Positions 25,501 through 40,500 are shown, counted from the first letter of the stretch. The stretch: DNA of 64,000 nt from Paralichthys olivaceus (GCF_024713975.1 NC_091106.1:11945001-12009000); one strand, 5' to 3'. Notes: generated from the letters alone by a model not told the origin. Translations and numbers: made by a program.

Positions 25501-28500
25501 TTAAGCAACTAAAGTGTCATCAGAGAGGTATTTTTACGCCCCACCCGTCTCCTTCTTTGTCAGGCTATTTGCCTGCATTTGTTCTGTTGCTCAATCTCAG
25601 GTGTGTCACGGTGCAGCAGGAAACTGCAGCTTAGTCATTCATATAATTATCCATGATATTAGCTACTTTTATTTGCAAATCTATTAAAATTGGAAAAGTT
25701 AAAGGTATAATAACACACCAACCAGAGGTAATCATGCACAGTATTCATTTAATTGACTTAAATTGACTTAAACCAAGTGTATTCTTTTGCTTTGCACAGG
25801 TATTAGAACAGTGCATGCTTTCCCTGCATCCTCCAACACTGTTGTGCCTTATGTAGGCTCTTTGTGTCCAGATCCTTCCCAGCAGTGTGGATCCTCATGG
25901 GTGTATTTGCCACGCGAAACTATGGGAGCGGCTGTCCTCTCATTACCACCCACTCCCCTCCCCTCCCCGCTTGTTTTGAGGTATTTGTAGCCATGCACCC
26001 CGCACCTTCGTGCAGGGATGGCGCTCTAACACCGCCGTTACTGCTGCCGGAGCTGTACCGGGTATGACGCGCAGACACATGCAGTCTGTGACTCCAGCTC
26101 CGAGCTCTGCCTCGCCTGCTCACACAGCAGCGCGCCATCCCCTCCAGCCCTCTGGAGATCTGACATCACCCTCGCATCCTTAATGCTTCTTCTCGATGAT
26201 GGACGAACTCGTGTCCGGAGCATCCCTCTAAGGGCGTGGCACCGTGGGAAATTGACGCACGAAATGTGTGACTGAGCGGTGGCAGCTAATAACGCACAGA
26301 ACAGGATTGTTTTTCTTCCTCTCGCAGCAGCTGACAGGTCCCCATGTATACAGTGGTAAGTCTTATTGTTGACCTGGCGGGGGAGCTAGATGCCATTGAT
26401 TTCATTGGCTTTATTTCACTCAGTCTTTTATTGTTGATGGATGATGTGAGCTGGTGTCATTACGCACTTTGACCTGCGATGGTGAGAAATCATCTGAATG
26501 TGTTCGCCCCTTGTCTCTGTGCTTATTTCTGGGGGGAATCATGACAAGCATTGTTCCTTCATCTTCTTCTCTACCCCCCGTTTTTTTCTTTTGTTTCGCA
26601 GAGCTCCAGCTCGGGGAACCCGTCCCTGCACGGCTCCATGTCTTCCTCGGCGGATTTCTCGGACGAGGATGACTACAGCGTTAAATCCGGCTCGGCATCA
26701 CCGGCTCCCGGGGACACTCTGCCCTGGAACCTGCCCAGACACGAGCGATCCAAGAGGAAGATCCAGGGAGGATCCGTGCTGGACCCGGCGGAGAGAGCGG
26801 TGCTCCGGATCGCAGGTGAGGAGCTGCATCCTTGTTGTTCGGTTTTCACATCAAATAATATAACCATGAAAACAATACATGCACATTGGGACTATTCCCT
26901 GTCTTTTCCTGGTGTCCTCACTCAGTTTAATTTGGGAACATCAACACAGGCTCTGTGACATGGATTTGTGGTTCATGTGATGGTATTTTTATTCTGGATA
27001 TTATGATTTTCTATTCTGGATATGATACATTTAAAAATACTGTAGCAGTAAAATATAAAAAAATGAATATAGCATAATATAAAAAGCTACTGTTTTTGTC
27101 TTCTTACCAAACGTCAGTGTTACTTTTTATATAACTGGTAGATGATTAAAAGCCCATTTTAAGACATCATTTTACACTTCATGTAAAACAAGGCTTCATC
27201 TTGTGTGTCCCACATTTGATAATAAAAGTCAGATTCATTTAGATTAAAAAAAACATAATAAATCTGATGTCATGCATCAGACTTGATAACAAGGATGAGT
27301 GAGGTTTATATCACTCATGTGTTTTTACAAAGACACGTTGGCACTATTAAACTTTGTTAAACCGATGTATTGATTAGTCCTTAGCCTATAATCGATATGT
27401 TGTAGGAGAACTTTTCAATGAAACCTTGCATCTTATGGACACCTGTGTGTTGGTGGTGGCATCTGATGGGGGACTGAAAGCAAACACACACACACGCGTG
27501 AAAACAGTGGATGTAAATGCACTGAGGTTGTTCAAAAGCGTTTAGCAGGTGGATAACAGTGGGAAAGGAAGCTGTCCATGTCACTAACCGGTACTGAGAC
27601 GCCTGACTGGGGAAAGGCGTTTATTTATCTTTACCACACTGTAAAAAATCAGCCTTTAGTTCAGTCTGGTTTACTTTTACGCACGTCCTTTTACTTACTG
27701 CTCTGTGAATAGAGGCAGACATGCTGAGAATCTCCTTGTGTGTTAAGAGAGCAATGTTCAAAATGTATTTTTGAATTAGATGTCACACTCAGGAGGAGGA
27801 GTGTGAGTTTATTGGCTCGTTACAAATTGACACTTTTTGCAGCGCGGCACGTTCCTATCAATCAGTGAACTCCACAGAGGAAGTGTCGCCCATTGGACAG
27901 AGAGTGGGCAAAGGGAGGGACGTAGGGCGTTTCCTTTTCGTGCAACAACAGCGCCGATCACTCACACACACACACATATACACACACACATACACACACA
28001 TGCACACAGACACACGCTGCGTCTCCCCCTGTGCGCCGCGTTTCTGAATGTCCAGTTTGCGGAGCCCGGGTTATGGCACAGCACGCACCGCCGCAGGCTT
28101 CTGTGCTCTCGGACGAACAGGAATACCTCCAGGCGTACGAGGATGTTCTGGAAAGATACAAAGGTAGGAGATCGGCTCTGATCGTATAGGTTTTTGGAAC
28201 GATGAAGAAATGAGTGTGACTGCTCGTTTGACAGCTCCATGAATGTCAGCCTGCCCCCCCTCTCTTTCTCTCCCCCCTCTGGTGACTGGTCTGTAGTGTC
28301 CTCATCCTCACACTGGGAAAAGTGGGGAGATTTCCTGCATGTCATCACGTTCAGTGTGAATTATAGTAGAAAAGACAAAAGGTTTACAATATGACAACAC
28401 CTGATTATTAGATTAAAGGAGTATTTATCTTTGTTAGATGTAATTTGAAATTGTTATGTAATGTAATGAGACCAACAGGGGGACAAAAGTGAGTAAATTG

Positions 28501-31500
28501 TGCTTTTGTAATGTACATTCAAATCAAAATCAATTCAAGCAAGGTGCAACATCCTCCTCCCTTAACCCTTGACAAGAATAAGGACAAACTACAAAAAAAA
28601 CCACATAGAAACCTCAGAGGTCACATGTCAACAAAAGGTTATGTATTTGTATATTTTTGGGGTGATCGCATATAGAAATAACACAGTTTCTGTAGTGTTT
28701 GTATCTGTTATAAGGACAACAGGACAATGACGAATCAGGATAAAGCATTAGCTCATATGAGGAGTCCATGTCTCCTCATGTAGCTGCTCCTTTTGGCTCT
28801 GTGTCATTAATTAGATCAAATCCATCACGTTTAAGACATCTACGTTGTTCAGTGTCTCCGTGACAGCCAGAGCTCCTTGACGAAAATCATGCACATGCAC
28901 TCAGAGGCTCAGGCCCGCGCAGAGCCGTTAAGAGCTGGATTCAAACTGACAGCAGCAATTTTTTTAACTCCTGTGTTTCCCTCTCACAGTAAAGCAGCAC
29001 ACAACGTTAAATAACACTGGACTATTGTGATGAATGCTTCCCAGAAGTGCGTTCTCTCAGCTGTTGGGAGCATTATAGCCAGCAGGGCCAGTCAGCTGTG
29101 ACAAAAGGCTTAAACACCCTGACTCCCTGACTGGACTGTAATGGGATCATATGATGTAGAATCATTAGGAGTCTGTTGCTGTTGTCTTCAGGCAGCAGAG
29201 GAGCTGCGAAACTCAACAAGCTTACTTACTTTTTCCTGGTTTCTTCTCCCTCTAACGACCATTGATTAGTTCTTGCATTTTCTGTATTGATCTTTGGGAG
29301 AAATTTGACTCCTGGTTCACTGTGGCACGAACAATGAACCTATCAAAGAAGGGTAAGATGTTCTTTTGTGTTTCATTTATAATTTTACCGAGAAATTTCA
29401 GAGTTTACAGAAGCGTTGCCTCTCAATGTTTTTGCTTTGTTGTCTTCATTTAACCGTATCACTGAACTCAAATGAATTTTGTGTCTCTTTAGCTTATTCC
29501 TCTCATTCTGCACCATATATTTGTTGCTACAGAGCGATCCAAGAACTTGGGATCAGCTGGGCTAATCATTACTTCTGGCAAACTCACCTACAATCCTGTT
29601 TCAAGCAGCTTAGCTCACATCTCGCTCCTCATGGCAGGAAAACAAATATAGTTCCAGGAAGAATTTGTCAACATTTATTTACTAGGGGTCAGATAAAGAG
29701 AGGATGACAATGCAAATAGGATTCACAAAAATAAGATCATATCTGATTTAATAGGAGAGGCTTGTGGTAGCTTGTCAAATTAATTGTTGTATATACTACT
29801 ATAGTATAGTATATTTGAGCAAACAACTGGATGATGGGGGTAATAAATGTATCTTTATCTTTACATCTGTGTGAATTACAATTTTAATTCTAAGTGTAGA
29901 TTCGTCCTCCCAGTTCGTGGCTCATCATGTATCAACATATGGCTCAAAACTGTATTTTATCATTCAATACAACATTTGTCTGCTTCTCCACAGCATAGAC
30001 ATTTTTCTATAGGGTGCTGGCTATGTGCTGGGAATAAGATATCCCAGTTTTGTTAGCAACCCAAGTTTTGTTTGTGGATTGCTGGGAACACCTGGAGCCC
30101 CAAGCCTCTCACCATGTGATGCTTAAGAGTATGAAAGAGTCACATTTTCATAGGAAGAGCCTCAACAGTAACCAAACCAACACAAGCAAACACAGCAGTA
30201 AACAGAGCAGAATATGGGCCAGATATGAAACAGCTTCCTCTTTGTCTCATCATATTAGAGTTATTTTTTTATATTTGTCAGTGGTATTTTGGGCAAATGT
30301 TCTTAGACTTACTGTTATTATCCACACTGGTGACTTTATCTTATTGTGGGTGGTTGTAATCTGTGTTCTAGCTTTGTCCCGGAGTCATCAGACACCTGTG
30401 AGACAATGTCAGCGGTCAGAGAGAGAGAGAAAGAGAAAAAGAAAGAGAAGAAAAACTGGGAAAAAATATGTGCAGGTTTCATTTTGGTGCTTCAGGTGTG
30501 TGACGTGCACTCGTATAAGCTGATAAAGTGCAAGACACAAAAAAACATTTGAAAGAAAAGAAGATTTATGAGTTTAGAATGTTTTTTTGAGACAAAGCAT
30601 AGTAATGGCCATCGACCTGGAGCATGCACGTATAGTTCTTATTTCCTGTTAAGAATGCCAAGATAATTAGGTATTAGAGTTAATAATACACTTTAGCTCA
30701 GAATTGCCTTTAGTCTGGCTGAAATTCAATGCAGGATTTTTACAATAGGCTGCAAACTTGAAGAATGAGTTAAAGACAGGGTTTCCCAGACACATACAAC
30801 AGTTAAATGCAGTGGGTAGCTACTGTGTGAGGTCACGCTGTTCCAGCAGAGCCTGCTCGGTGGGTCATCAGCACGATGGGAACATTAGAGTTTCCCAACA
30901 GTTCATCATCCTCTGACATCAGGGAAGATTTAATGGATTAGACATTTGGTGGTGCAGTCAGCTGTTCGTCTTTTCAAGATGCCATCATGACATTTGTAGT
31001 GTTGTTATGTTGGAAGGGGAGAATATTCTTAAAACGGGATTCATTTGAGGAGACGTTGCTTATTGAGAGAATTTATAGTCTTCCAGAAAAACCTAGAAAA
31101 TTGCAATTCAAGCCAGAGAAACATTTTGTTTTCCAAATTGCTCACCTGCTGCTTATCTGTGTATTCCCATGGATTTTTTTATGTAGATATTTTTGCCTTG
31201 ATAAAAAAGGATTTGAAGACAGTATTTGAATTTACATTTGATTAATTGGGGTTCTGTAAAAAAGGTTTTTAAAGGACGCATTTGGAAAATGATTCCTAAA
31301 TGAAGGCACAGTGCAACACATTTTTATTCATAAACACTCCTGTAAAAATACTCATGACGTCCATGTCCAGCTTATGACAAAAGGATATATTTGGCCTGAA
31401 ATACCAGGTCCCAGCTTGCAGACATAAACTACATCATATCGACTGTTATTCCTTGATGTTATTCCTTTAAGAGGCATCGACAGACAGATACAGGACATGA

Positions 31501-34500
31501 CTAGACTATAGGATGGCTTCTCTGTAACTTGTGTGTTATTGGAGGGTGTGGTCTGTTACTGGCTCTGACATTTCTGTCTGTGAATCCCTGTGGTCTCTCT
31601 GATGATTTAAACGCATATTACAATTTTCATTTCCTAAGTTACAAAAAGGATTATCATATTATTGGTATTATCAGTCTTTTTATACTTGTTATCTTGTATT
31701 ATCTAAAGCCGTGAAGAGTGAGAGAGCATTGTGTTTTTTTTGCACAGTCACTGCCTTTGTCCATCCCCCTGGGCCGTGCCCAGCCCAACCCCTCTGCTCT
31801 ATGTCGACAGCCCACTCATCACATTCAAATGGCCCAGTGGCCCACACATGCATCATGGCTGCATGCCTCGATGGATACTGTCTGCATTCGTACAAAAGAC
31901 ACTTTGTTTTTATGCAAGCAGCTTCCAAGTCTCACAGCCTTGTGCATGTTTCAAGCTGAAGGTGGTGAGACTCCTTTTCTGGCTTTGTGTTGAGGTCTTA
32001 ACGTCAGGGAGCAACACGTTAAGGGTGGTCTCCCTATCCATCTCAATCAGACTACAGATTAACGTTTCTGCTCAACTGGTCTGTGCAGCCTCCTCAAAAC
32101 TGAGCACTAACCCAATAACTTGTTTGATTCACAGAAAGGAACATGCTTAAAAGGGTTCAAGTTTTTTAGATGAGGAAAAAGAAAATACACAAAACCATCC
32201 TGAGAACAAACAGATCATGCCTACCAATCGTTCAGTACCTTTGCATAGGAGGTGATATTTTCATCTGTTTTGTTTGTTTGTTAGATTACGCAAATGGGGC
32301 GTCAATTAAGGAAGAACCCATTAAAGTTTGGTGTGGATCCAGGAATGTTTTTCACTGTCTATATCGAGATATTGCAAGATTTCTTTTCAACAATTGGATT
32401 GATTTGTCAGAGAATAATACACTGAAAAATCAGTCATGCCAAGGGCACTGATTCTGACTGTCTGTAATTTGGTTCACATCCAGATAAAATCTGGATTTAT
32501 GAATTTCAGTGCCATTCTGTTTCTTATTTAAAGCAACTGGGATTTTACTTCCGTTCATCACTGAAAAGAAATCCACTTGGTACTTACATATAATGTACTT
32601 TAATGCTTGACAATAGGAACTAACATATAATGGATTCTATATTGAACATAGATACGACTAAATATGATTTAGATAGTTTAATCTCTAGGCTATCTAATAG
32701 TGAAGTGTGATTTCACAGCTACTGCAGCCAGAATCTGAAATGCTAAGTGCTAATGGCCAATTAAGTGCATTAGACCTTTGGATCAGTTTCCAACTGAAGC
32801 TGAACTTGGTGCTGCATGATCTCACAATATCATTTTAACAGAACTAATATGAAGCAGCTACAGCTGTATGGTGTCATTTTACACCAGTATCTCCAATATG
32901 TGCTCTCAGATTAGAGTTGCCAATTATCTGTGTTTAGAAACCTTAATGAAGGTTTGAATATAAAACAAAATGGTAGTTGTAAATGCACTGTACACTTAAA
33001 ATACTGTAGTTAGGCTAAAACATAATGTTTTTGTTGTTGAGCTGCTCTCCATAGATCTAATCAATAGAATTCATTTAAAAGGGTAATCCAAACCAGAGCT
33101 CTCAGAAAGCTTTTTGCTGCCCTATCAGAGAGAGAGATTTTTTATTTAGTCTTCAATATGTATTATTTATCTTTTAGAGATAGCGTGTCCTTCTGGAATA
33201 CAACAGATTTATATTATTACCATATAGATAGGAAGCTACATGAAATATAACTTGAGTACAGTCCCATGTTTCTGCATCATGTCTGAGTCTAAGCATGATG
33301 CCTGCACTCTGTTATGTCTCGAAATGTTGTATTTATATGCTGTCATGGTGATGGGAAGACCAGCATGACCCAGCCTCATTCCACAGCTCCTCTTAGCTCC
33401 TCTCACATGAGATCATCCATTTCAGCCTGTGTCCCACCCCTGACTCATGCTCTGTAGCTTTTCCTCTCCAGTTCCAGAAGCACCACCCCTCTCAACCAAA
33501 TAGCAGATGCTGGGAAGCAGCAGGGAACACATTTCCTTTCCCCACTGTTTGGCCAATAAATTAGCTGCTCTATGATTTTATGCTAAGTACATGTATTTTC
33601 ATAAACCACAAATTACACAATATCAGGAGGAAATTGGAACCTGAGCAGAAGCCCATCGGACCAGGCTCTAAATTAAGTCCTGGGGAAATGTTTTTATCCC
33701 AAGAAAGTTCCTGCTTGGGGAGTTGTACAGGAACCTTTGGGGAGGGGCTTACAAGGAAGATGCCTGATTGGTCAAGTCCTCCAACGTTTTGTTTCAGTCG
33801 CTAAATCTCTGCAGTAGCTCTTAAAATTTGTCTCCATACTTTCATTCGAGCATTTCGTATGTTTTGGATACACTTGCTCGTCGCTGTACGATCAAACGAG
33901 TTCAATCTCCATGTTTACCGTTGCTTGATAGACCAACGGTCTGCAGGGAACTTTTTAGTTCCTGGGACTAAAAGGTCAAGGTACTTTTGGTCAAAACATG
34001 GTTTCATATGAAGAATTACTCCCATGTAATCCACTATGGCGAAAAAAGTGTAACTTTATCCAGGATGACACAAAACACAAAATTTAAAGTGAAACTCATA
34101 ATCTAAGTGAGAGGGGGAGCAGAGGAAGTCATATTTCAATGTGAAAAAAACTCCCTAAAACATTGCAGCTGTTGCACATATGGAGGCTAGTATTAGAGAG
34201 TATGCAACTGTGTGTGCGGCTGGGGTGGTGGTGGTGGTGGTGGGTTGTAATTTCCCATTAATAGTCATTAATGCATTCCTCTTTGCTCTCCTTGACTTTC
34301 CTGAGTGTCTCTGTAGAGACTGCTCATCTGAAAGGGCACTTTTCCAGCTTCACCTTCATCCTCCATTTGCTTTTCATCCAGGGTCTTTCAACTTCACTGC
34401 TGGGGATATTGAGTATTACAGCTCATTAGCCTGAAACTTAATAAAAAGACCCCTTCAAAATGAGTCTGTATATTCTGTCACTGCTGCATTTTATTTACTA

Positions 34501-37500
34501 AAGTTGAGGACAATAATGTTGCTGAAAATTCTATGCATCAAGCTCCCACTTCCTCTCACAGTTGCAGTTTGCAGAAAGGAGTTGTAGACAAGAGGATCGT
34601 CTCTTTACCTTCAGGCTTATAGGTCAAACTAAAGGCTGAGTGGAGGTGCTGCTCTGAAGGCTTGGCAACCTGTTTCATTTACAGAGCTGTTCCAGTCACA
34701 TATTTCAGACTCTGCCCTGCCCCTCTGAGAAGACAGTCTGTATCTCACTTGCAAAGAATGACAGAAATGCTCCCACAGGTATTCATCATCTCTCACATTG
34801 TATTTCTTCACCACCGACCAAGATGCCACACTGACAACATAGTTGTTATTAAAATGCTGTGGAAGAAGGTGCCCATTGTGTGGGCCTCTATTGTAATTGG
34901 TAATGTACTTAAAACCACCAATGTGACTCATCCATAGGTTGCAACAGACCATTTTTGGTTTGTTTGTTTTTCCCGTCTGTCAGCAGGATTACTGAAAAAC
35001 TACTGAAGCCATTTCAATGAAATGTTAGTGAAGAGGTGTTGCATGATCCGAGGAAGAACCCAGTATATTTTGGACTGGATCTTAATTAATGGGAATATCC
35101 AGGAACGTTTTTTACATGACAAGATAAATGGGGGGGCCCTCCATGCTACTGCTTCGGCTCAAGGGACATTATCAACATTTGAACGGATTTTCATGAAATA
35201 TTATACAGATATTCAAGATCTCCAGAGGATAAATCCCTCTTTCCTTTTAGAGCCACCTTCAGTAACTGTTGGATGGATTGCCTGAACATTTGGTGGATTA
35301 ACTACATTGTACAGATGATGAATCTATATGACTTTAGCGATCCTCTCACTTTGCACACAGCGCCATCATTGGGTAAACTTTTGTCGAATGCTTTAGAGTT
35401 TGGGAGATTCATCCCCCAATTATTTTCTCATTTGATTGATTATTGGTTTTGCTTTCAAAATATCAGAAAGAAGCTATTGTGTTTATTGTGTAACAACCAA
35501 ATGTTAGTGTGCTAACACATTTAGTTTAAATCAGCTCCATTCCACAGCACAGCCCCACAAAGCTGTTGGCTGCAGACAGATTGTTAGTCTTGTTACAAAA
35601 CATGATTTGGATTCTTAATGAAAAAGGCATGTGTCCAAAGCTTAGATCAAGACCCACTTAACAAAACTTATTGTTTGCTTATTTTGCTTATTAACTTAAG
35701 TTTGAATGCAGCAAACATTTTTCATTTTGGATAACTTTTACACTGACCCGGATCACACTCAATACTGTTGCTATCAAGGAGATTCCCTGGTAGATTAAGG
35801 AACATTTACAGAATTGAATAATTCACCAACGTGCAGGCTGCCCAGTCAGAGGTGTGAGATATTAACTCTGATCAGAATCACTGTGACAAGGACCAGCTCT
35901 CCAAACTATCTGCCACTGCCATGCAACACATGACTTTGCACTGCAAACAAAGCAGAGCTATACACATGCCTTTGCTCACTGGGCTGGTTGTGACACTAGA
36001 GATGAGAAATTAGAGCTGTTTAGCAAGAATGTTTAACAAGTCCTTGTTATACGCTGGAAGGTTTAGGGCTTTTCAGTTTAGTCTTTGTGTCTGTTTTGAT
36101 TTCCCCTCCCATGCGAGGTCAAGGGGATTACACTGGCTGGATTTTGATTGCAAGGACTTTTTGACTTGGCTCTGCTCAGAATGTGAGGATATTTTAAGCA
36201 TCCTGACGTAACAAGACGCCAGAGGGTGTCACTGCGTGGCCCCCCCGTGCCTGATATTCTCTATAAAACAACAATTTGTCCACTCTCATGTTCAAAGACT
36301 TGTAATGGTGGAGTAAAGAAAGGCCGGCATGAAACATTGTAGACTCTGCTGCTGCTGTTTGAATTTCTATTCATGTTTTTGTGTGTTTTTGGCCACAGTG
36401 AAGTAACTATCATTCATTCTGACAAACAAACACTGTCATGTCATGAGCTCGTTCACTACGAGCCAAATATCCTAAATAAACTTAATAAAAGTTTCTTTCT
36501 ATGGATGGATAAACCACATTTCATAAATCGAAATAGAAGAAATTCTGCCCCTACTGACAAAAGTATTAAAAGACAATTTCTCCGTAAATTCAACTCTTCC
36601 ACAAACGTTTACTTCGTCTTTGTTGTGTGCAAGGAAATGAAGCACGTCATCTTAGTGGCACAGATTTCGTGGGCTGCAGTTGTGGGGGCAGCGTGGTCGG
36701 TTGTAGTTATTTATAGCGGCGTGCACGTGCTTTGCTGAGGTCTACGAAAGTGTTTCAGGAGCGCTATACGTAGCTGTCTGCTGTGCACAGTCTGCACACT
36801 TTCCCGTACAGCAAAGAATAACTTAATTACATCCAGTTTAACTTTCTCTCCTGGTGTAAATTTGCACTTCTGAGGCGACGGTCACATAAGTTTTTTTAGA
36901 CGGCACCCAAATGTCAATAAGTGCAAATGTAACATGAGAGAGAAGTGGTTAGTCAGACTCTCTGTGATCCTTCAAACATCATCCATTAGAGTCAAAGGTC
37001 ACAAGCTGTTGGTTATAAGCTAAGCTCTTCCCAGACGTCTCATGAATGGGATTCATGCATGACTTTACTATGTAGATATTGAATTTTGCAATCATTTTAA
37101 AGCAATGTGGTGAAGACATGTCAGTAAAATGATGTTCTGTATGTAGCCCTGGTTGTTATGGTGATTTAAAGATTAGTTGTTGTATGAGAAGTGCATTTTG
37201 TTAATTAATCAAATATATATGATGAAAAAAGATGCAGAATTTCAGTAATAAATAAAAAACATATCTGCATGATCATGTATAACATTGTTCTATAACAGTG
37301 GAGCTTTAGGCCGTATGGGGTGATGATTAAATGGTATGAAAGTCAAAGTATATATTTTTATGTCAATGTGATAAGTAGAATGAGATCGATAATGTTGAAT
37401 TTGTGCATCAGGAGAAAGAGTTTATGATCAAATCTGATCTGACATTATGTCAATCTAGAGTGAGCTGCTTTGTTTTCTGTTTGATATCTGATCCCTACTT

Positions 37501-40500
37501 TGCTTCTGCTTTATCACCAAATGATACACGACTGCTGTCTAACAACTGTGAGAAGTCATCACCAAACCACAATTCATGTTCACTTTTCTTATTCTCATAA
37601 GATCCTCAAGAGGGCACCATACTATCAAACTCACGTCATGCTTTTGAGAAGCACAGGTACAGAAATAATTCCTCTCAGCAAAGCTGCTCCCTTGTTCTGT
37701 TTCCAAATGCTGACGGTATTAAAGCTTTGACATGAAATAATGAAAAACTGTGCCACCATCTGAGATTGGCTCATGCTGTTATGATGTATTCTTCATGTCT
37801 GTTAACAATTGCTGTGTAATATGTGAGGCACAGTAGATCATCCTCTGCTCGGAGCTGGAGAGTTTCCTTGAATACCTGCCCAGCCAATCTATATTAATGA
37901 GTTTCCCCGAAGAGCTCTTTATGTTATGCAGCAGAGAGCGTACAAACCAAATTGGTGTCCTACTGCAGACAGCAGCACTTTATTTCTCTGTGATTCAGCT
38001 GTAATGTAGAGTCACAGGGACAGATACGTCACCGATGACTCAGCAGCTCTACTGGTAAAGGTCTCTCTCTGTGTCAGACTTTCAGCATGACGACGGTTGG
38101 ATTTCTCTGGACATTAGGTTCACTTGATTGATCCGTTTTATTTCAGGTGGACCATTCTGACAGATCATGATGCTTCTTCCCTCATTTGATGTTACAATTT
38201 CATGTCAGGCCTTGATCTATTTTAGACTATCATACAAAATGACTGTCAGATCAACCCACTTTCTAATTCTCAGCAGCTTTTACACATGCACTATTTTTAG
38301 ATGAGCTAAATGTTAAAGTCTGCAGAGAGTTGAGTCATAGTACCTCTGAGATTTTACATGTAAAATTCCACTAAGAATCAAACAACTTGGCCATTTTGGT
38401 AGTTTTTCATGTCGGCTCATGAAGAGTGTTGTTGTCATTTCCCTGCATGCGTTCTCAGTTGTTTCTGGTTGCTGCATAATAGAAAATGTTCCACTCTTAC
38501 TCTTACTCTCTTATTTAAGTCTATAATTTAATATGTTAACATTGTTTGTGATTTATCATTATCAAGTCCACAATGTCAAATTACGGTACGTTGCTCTTAA
38601 AGGTCCAGTGTGTAAGATTGAGGTGAAAGGGATCTATTGGCAGACATTTTATGTAGAATAATCCTCATGATTGTATGAATTGTAGTTTTCTTTACCCCAG
38701 AAAAGGCCCTTTATATTTAAATAATATATATTTATATCGACAGGGTCCTCTCTACGGAGGCCGCCATGTTTATTACATTAGTCCAGACTGGACAAACTAA
38801 ACACCTTTTGAGTTTTTATAACAAATGAAGCTACCACAGGTTCTTCTTCATTTTTGGAAGGAGAGGGTGAGATGAGGGGTGTTCAGCTGCAACATGCAAT
38901 TTCAACCCTAGATATCACAAAATTCTACTCACTGTACCTTTAAATAGCAGCTTAGATTACCGCGTCCTGCCACAGTCAGTTGGAACTTTCCTAAAACATG
39001 TGCACAAGGAGCTTTTCTTCTTCTTTTTCTTTTCATTTGCGTTTTACAAAGAAGCACTGATTTCTTCAGTGGTTTTTTTTCAGTGCTGCTAGTTAAACAC
39101 ATAACCGCATGAAAAATCAAAACAGAAAGTAGCTATGGAAAACCTGACGGAACTCGTTCTGGAGAAAGAGAGCCACGGCTGCCCTGGAGGCTGGCAGGCA
39201 GGCAGGCAGGCAAGCAGGCAGGAAGGAAAGAAGAGGGTGACTGTTGCTCCTTCCTCAGTCATTTATCCACATGGCATCTGTGTACCTGAACCTCGATCCT
39301 CTTGACGGCCCTCAGGATCTAGTGCAGAGGATGAAATACCTGCTAAAGATGGAGAGGGAGCAAAAGGCTCACCTGGTGACTCTCATGTGCTGCATGGGTC
39401 AGTATTTATCTAACTGCTTCTTGTCGTTTCCTTGAGCGATTACTCACGTCTGTGCTTTCTCATGAAAATTTCCTCGGGGAAAGCTTATTTTGTGTTCCTC
39501 ACTGAGCAACATGAATGGGAGGTGGTTATCTGTGTTGTTGGTCCTGTGGGCAAAGTTCAGGAAAAAGCTTATCGTCATGCACAGTTGTTGTTGGCAGTGA
39601 ACTAGATGCGACCTGTAGCTGACATGTGATCAATTGTTAATGTTTTCTTCTGTTTTTGAGAATGATCTAGCAGAGTTGTGTCTGGCACACCGGGAGGCGT
39701 GGAAGCCATGAAATGACTCATGCTCTGTTCTGTCCTGCTCTGACAGGCGGAATCCTAAGGAAAAATACAGTCACACAAATATCAGTTATTTATTGGCAAG
39801 AAAATGTAATAATGTAAGACTCTGTCTATTTCCTCTTCATTATACTCCTGCAACTAGATAAAACATCTTTTTTCCTTTTCATTTCCTTTGCATCCCTGCC
39901 TCTCGTATGTCACTGGTGGCAGGAAGTGTAGTTGTTATGGTGACAGGAAACAAAAAAAAACATAATGTGGTCAGCATGCTCGGAGTGTGTGATTCCATTT
40001 CAGTGTCCTGGAAAGAACATCCTTCGCAGAAAAAGGCTCTTGGTTTCTTATGTGAGTTTTCTGTGGGTACTCTGGCTTCCCCACTGTCCAAAGACATTCA
40101 GATTGGGGTTAAGTTAATTGAAGACTTCATATGTGGATGTGAATGGATGTTTGTTAATGTCTGTCAGCCCTGCGATACACTGCAACCTGTCCAGGGTGTA
40201 TCCCGCTTCTTGCCCAACGTCAGCTGGGATTGGCTCCAGCGCCACTGTGACCCTTGAAGGATAAGTGGTATACATAATGGACGGGTGGATGGATGAATAA
40301 TGGATGGGTGTGTGCAACAGGAAACAAAGGATTGAGCTGTTGAAATACAATTCCAAATGCTTCAGAACAATAAGATTTACATTTTTCACCTCAGCTATTT
40401 AAAAAAGTTCTAATAATCTTGCGCTTTCTTTTTTTTTTCTTTTTATCATTGAAACATGCAAACAAACCTGGCTCACACAAAGCAGAGCTTCACGACTCTA

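Larger units (their letters stand above)
22512..26343 (+). other. dst: dst intron with repeats and a GC-rich upstream region
   Basis: AT-rich intron with a dispersed repeat (22840-23275) and a palindromic MITE-like element (24064-24427). From about 25860 to 26343 the DNA is GC- and CpG-richer and probably contains the promoter of the next dst start. The short ORFs there are in overlapping frames on both strands and are not called. Confidence 0.65.
28164..39270 (+). other. dst: long dst intron
   Basis: Eleven kilobases with no recognisable exon. Contains repeat copies at 32255-32400, 33640-33985, 34960-35380 and a MITE-like element at 38597-38943. Longer open frames (30050-30523, 31711-32150, 36373-36738) overlap others and show no family resemblance. 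The interval may contain enhancers, which cannot be judged here. Confidence 0.65.

Noticed and set aside
30050-30523. 157-codon + strand frame in the long dst intron
   Set aside because: Composition is intron-like, with low-complexity lysine/arginine from a purine run; no recognisable domain and no flanking splice phase match.
31711-32150. Overlapping frames on both strands, up to 139 codons
   Set aside because: Three frames open at once indicate local composition rather than a gene; no homology recognised. It may be a conserved non-coding element, but this cannot be shown here.
36373-36738. 121-codon + strand frame
   Set aside because: No known family, no promoter or splice context, AT-rich intron.
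39259-39397. 39271 exon as an internal exon joined from 26815
   Set aside because: With the acceptor at 39258 the phase from 26815 leads to a stop within the exon; only use as a first coding exon keeps the frame.
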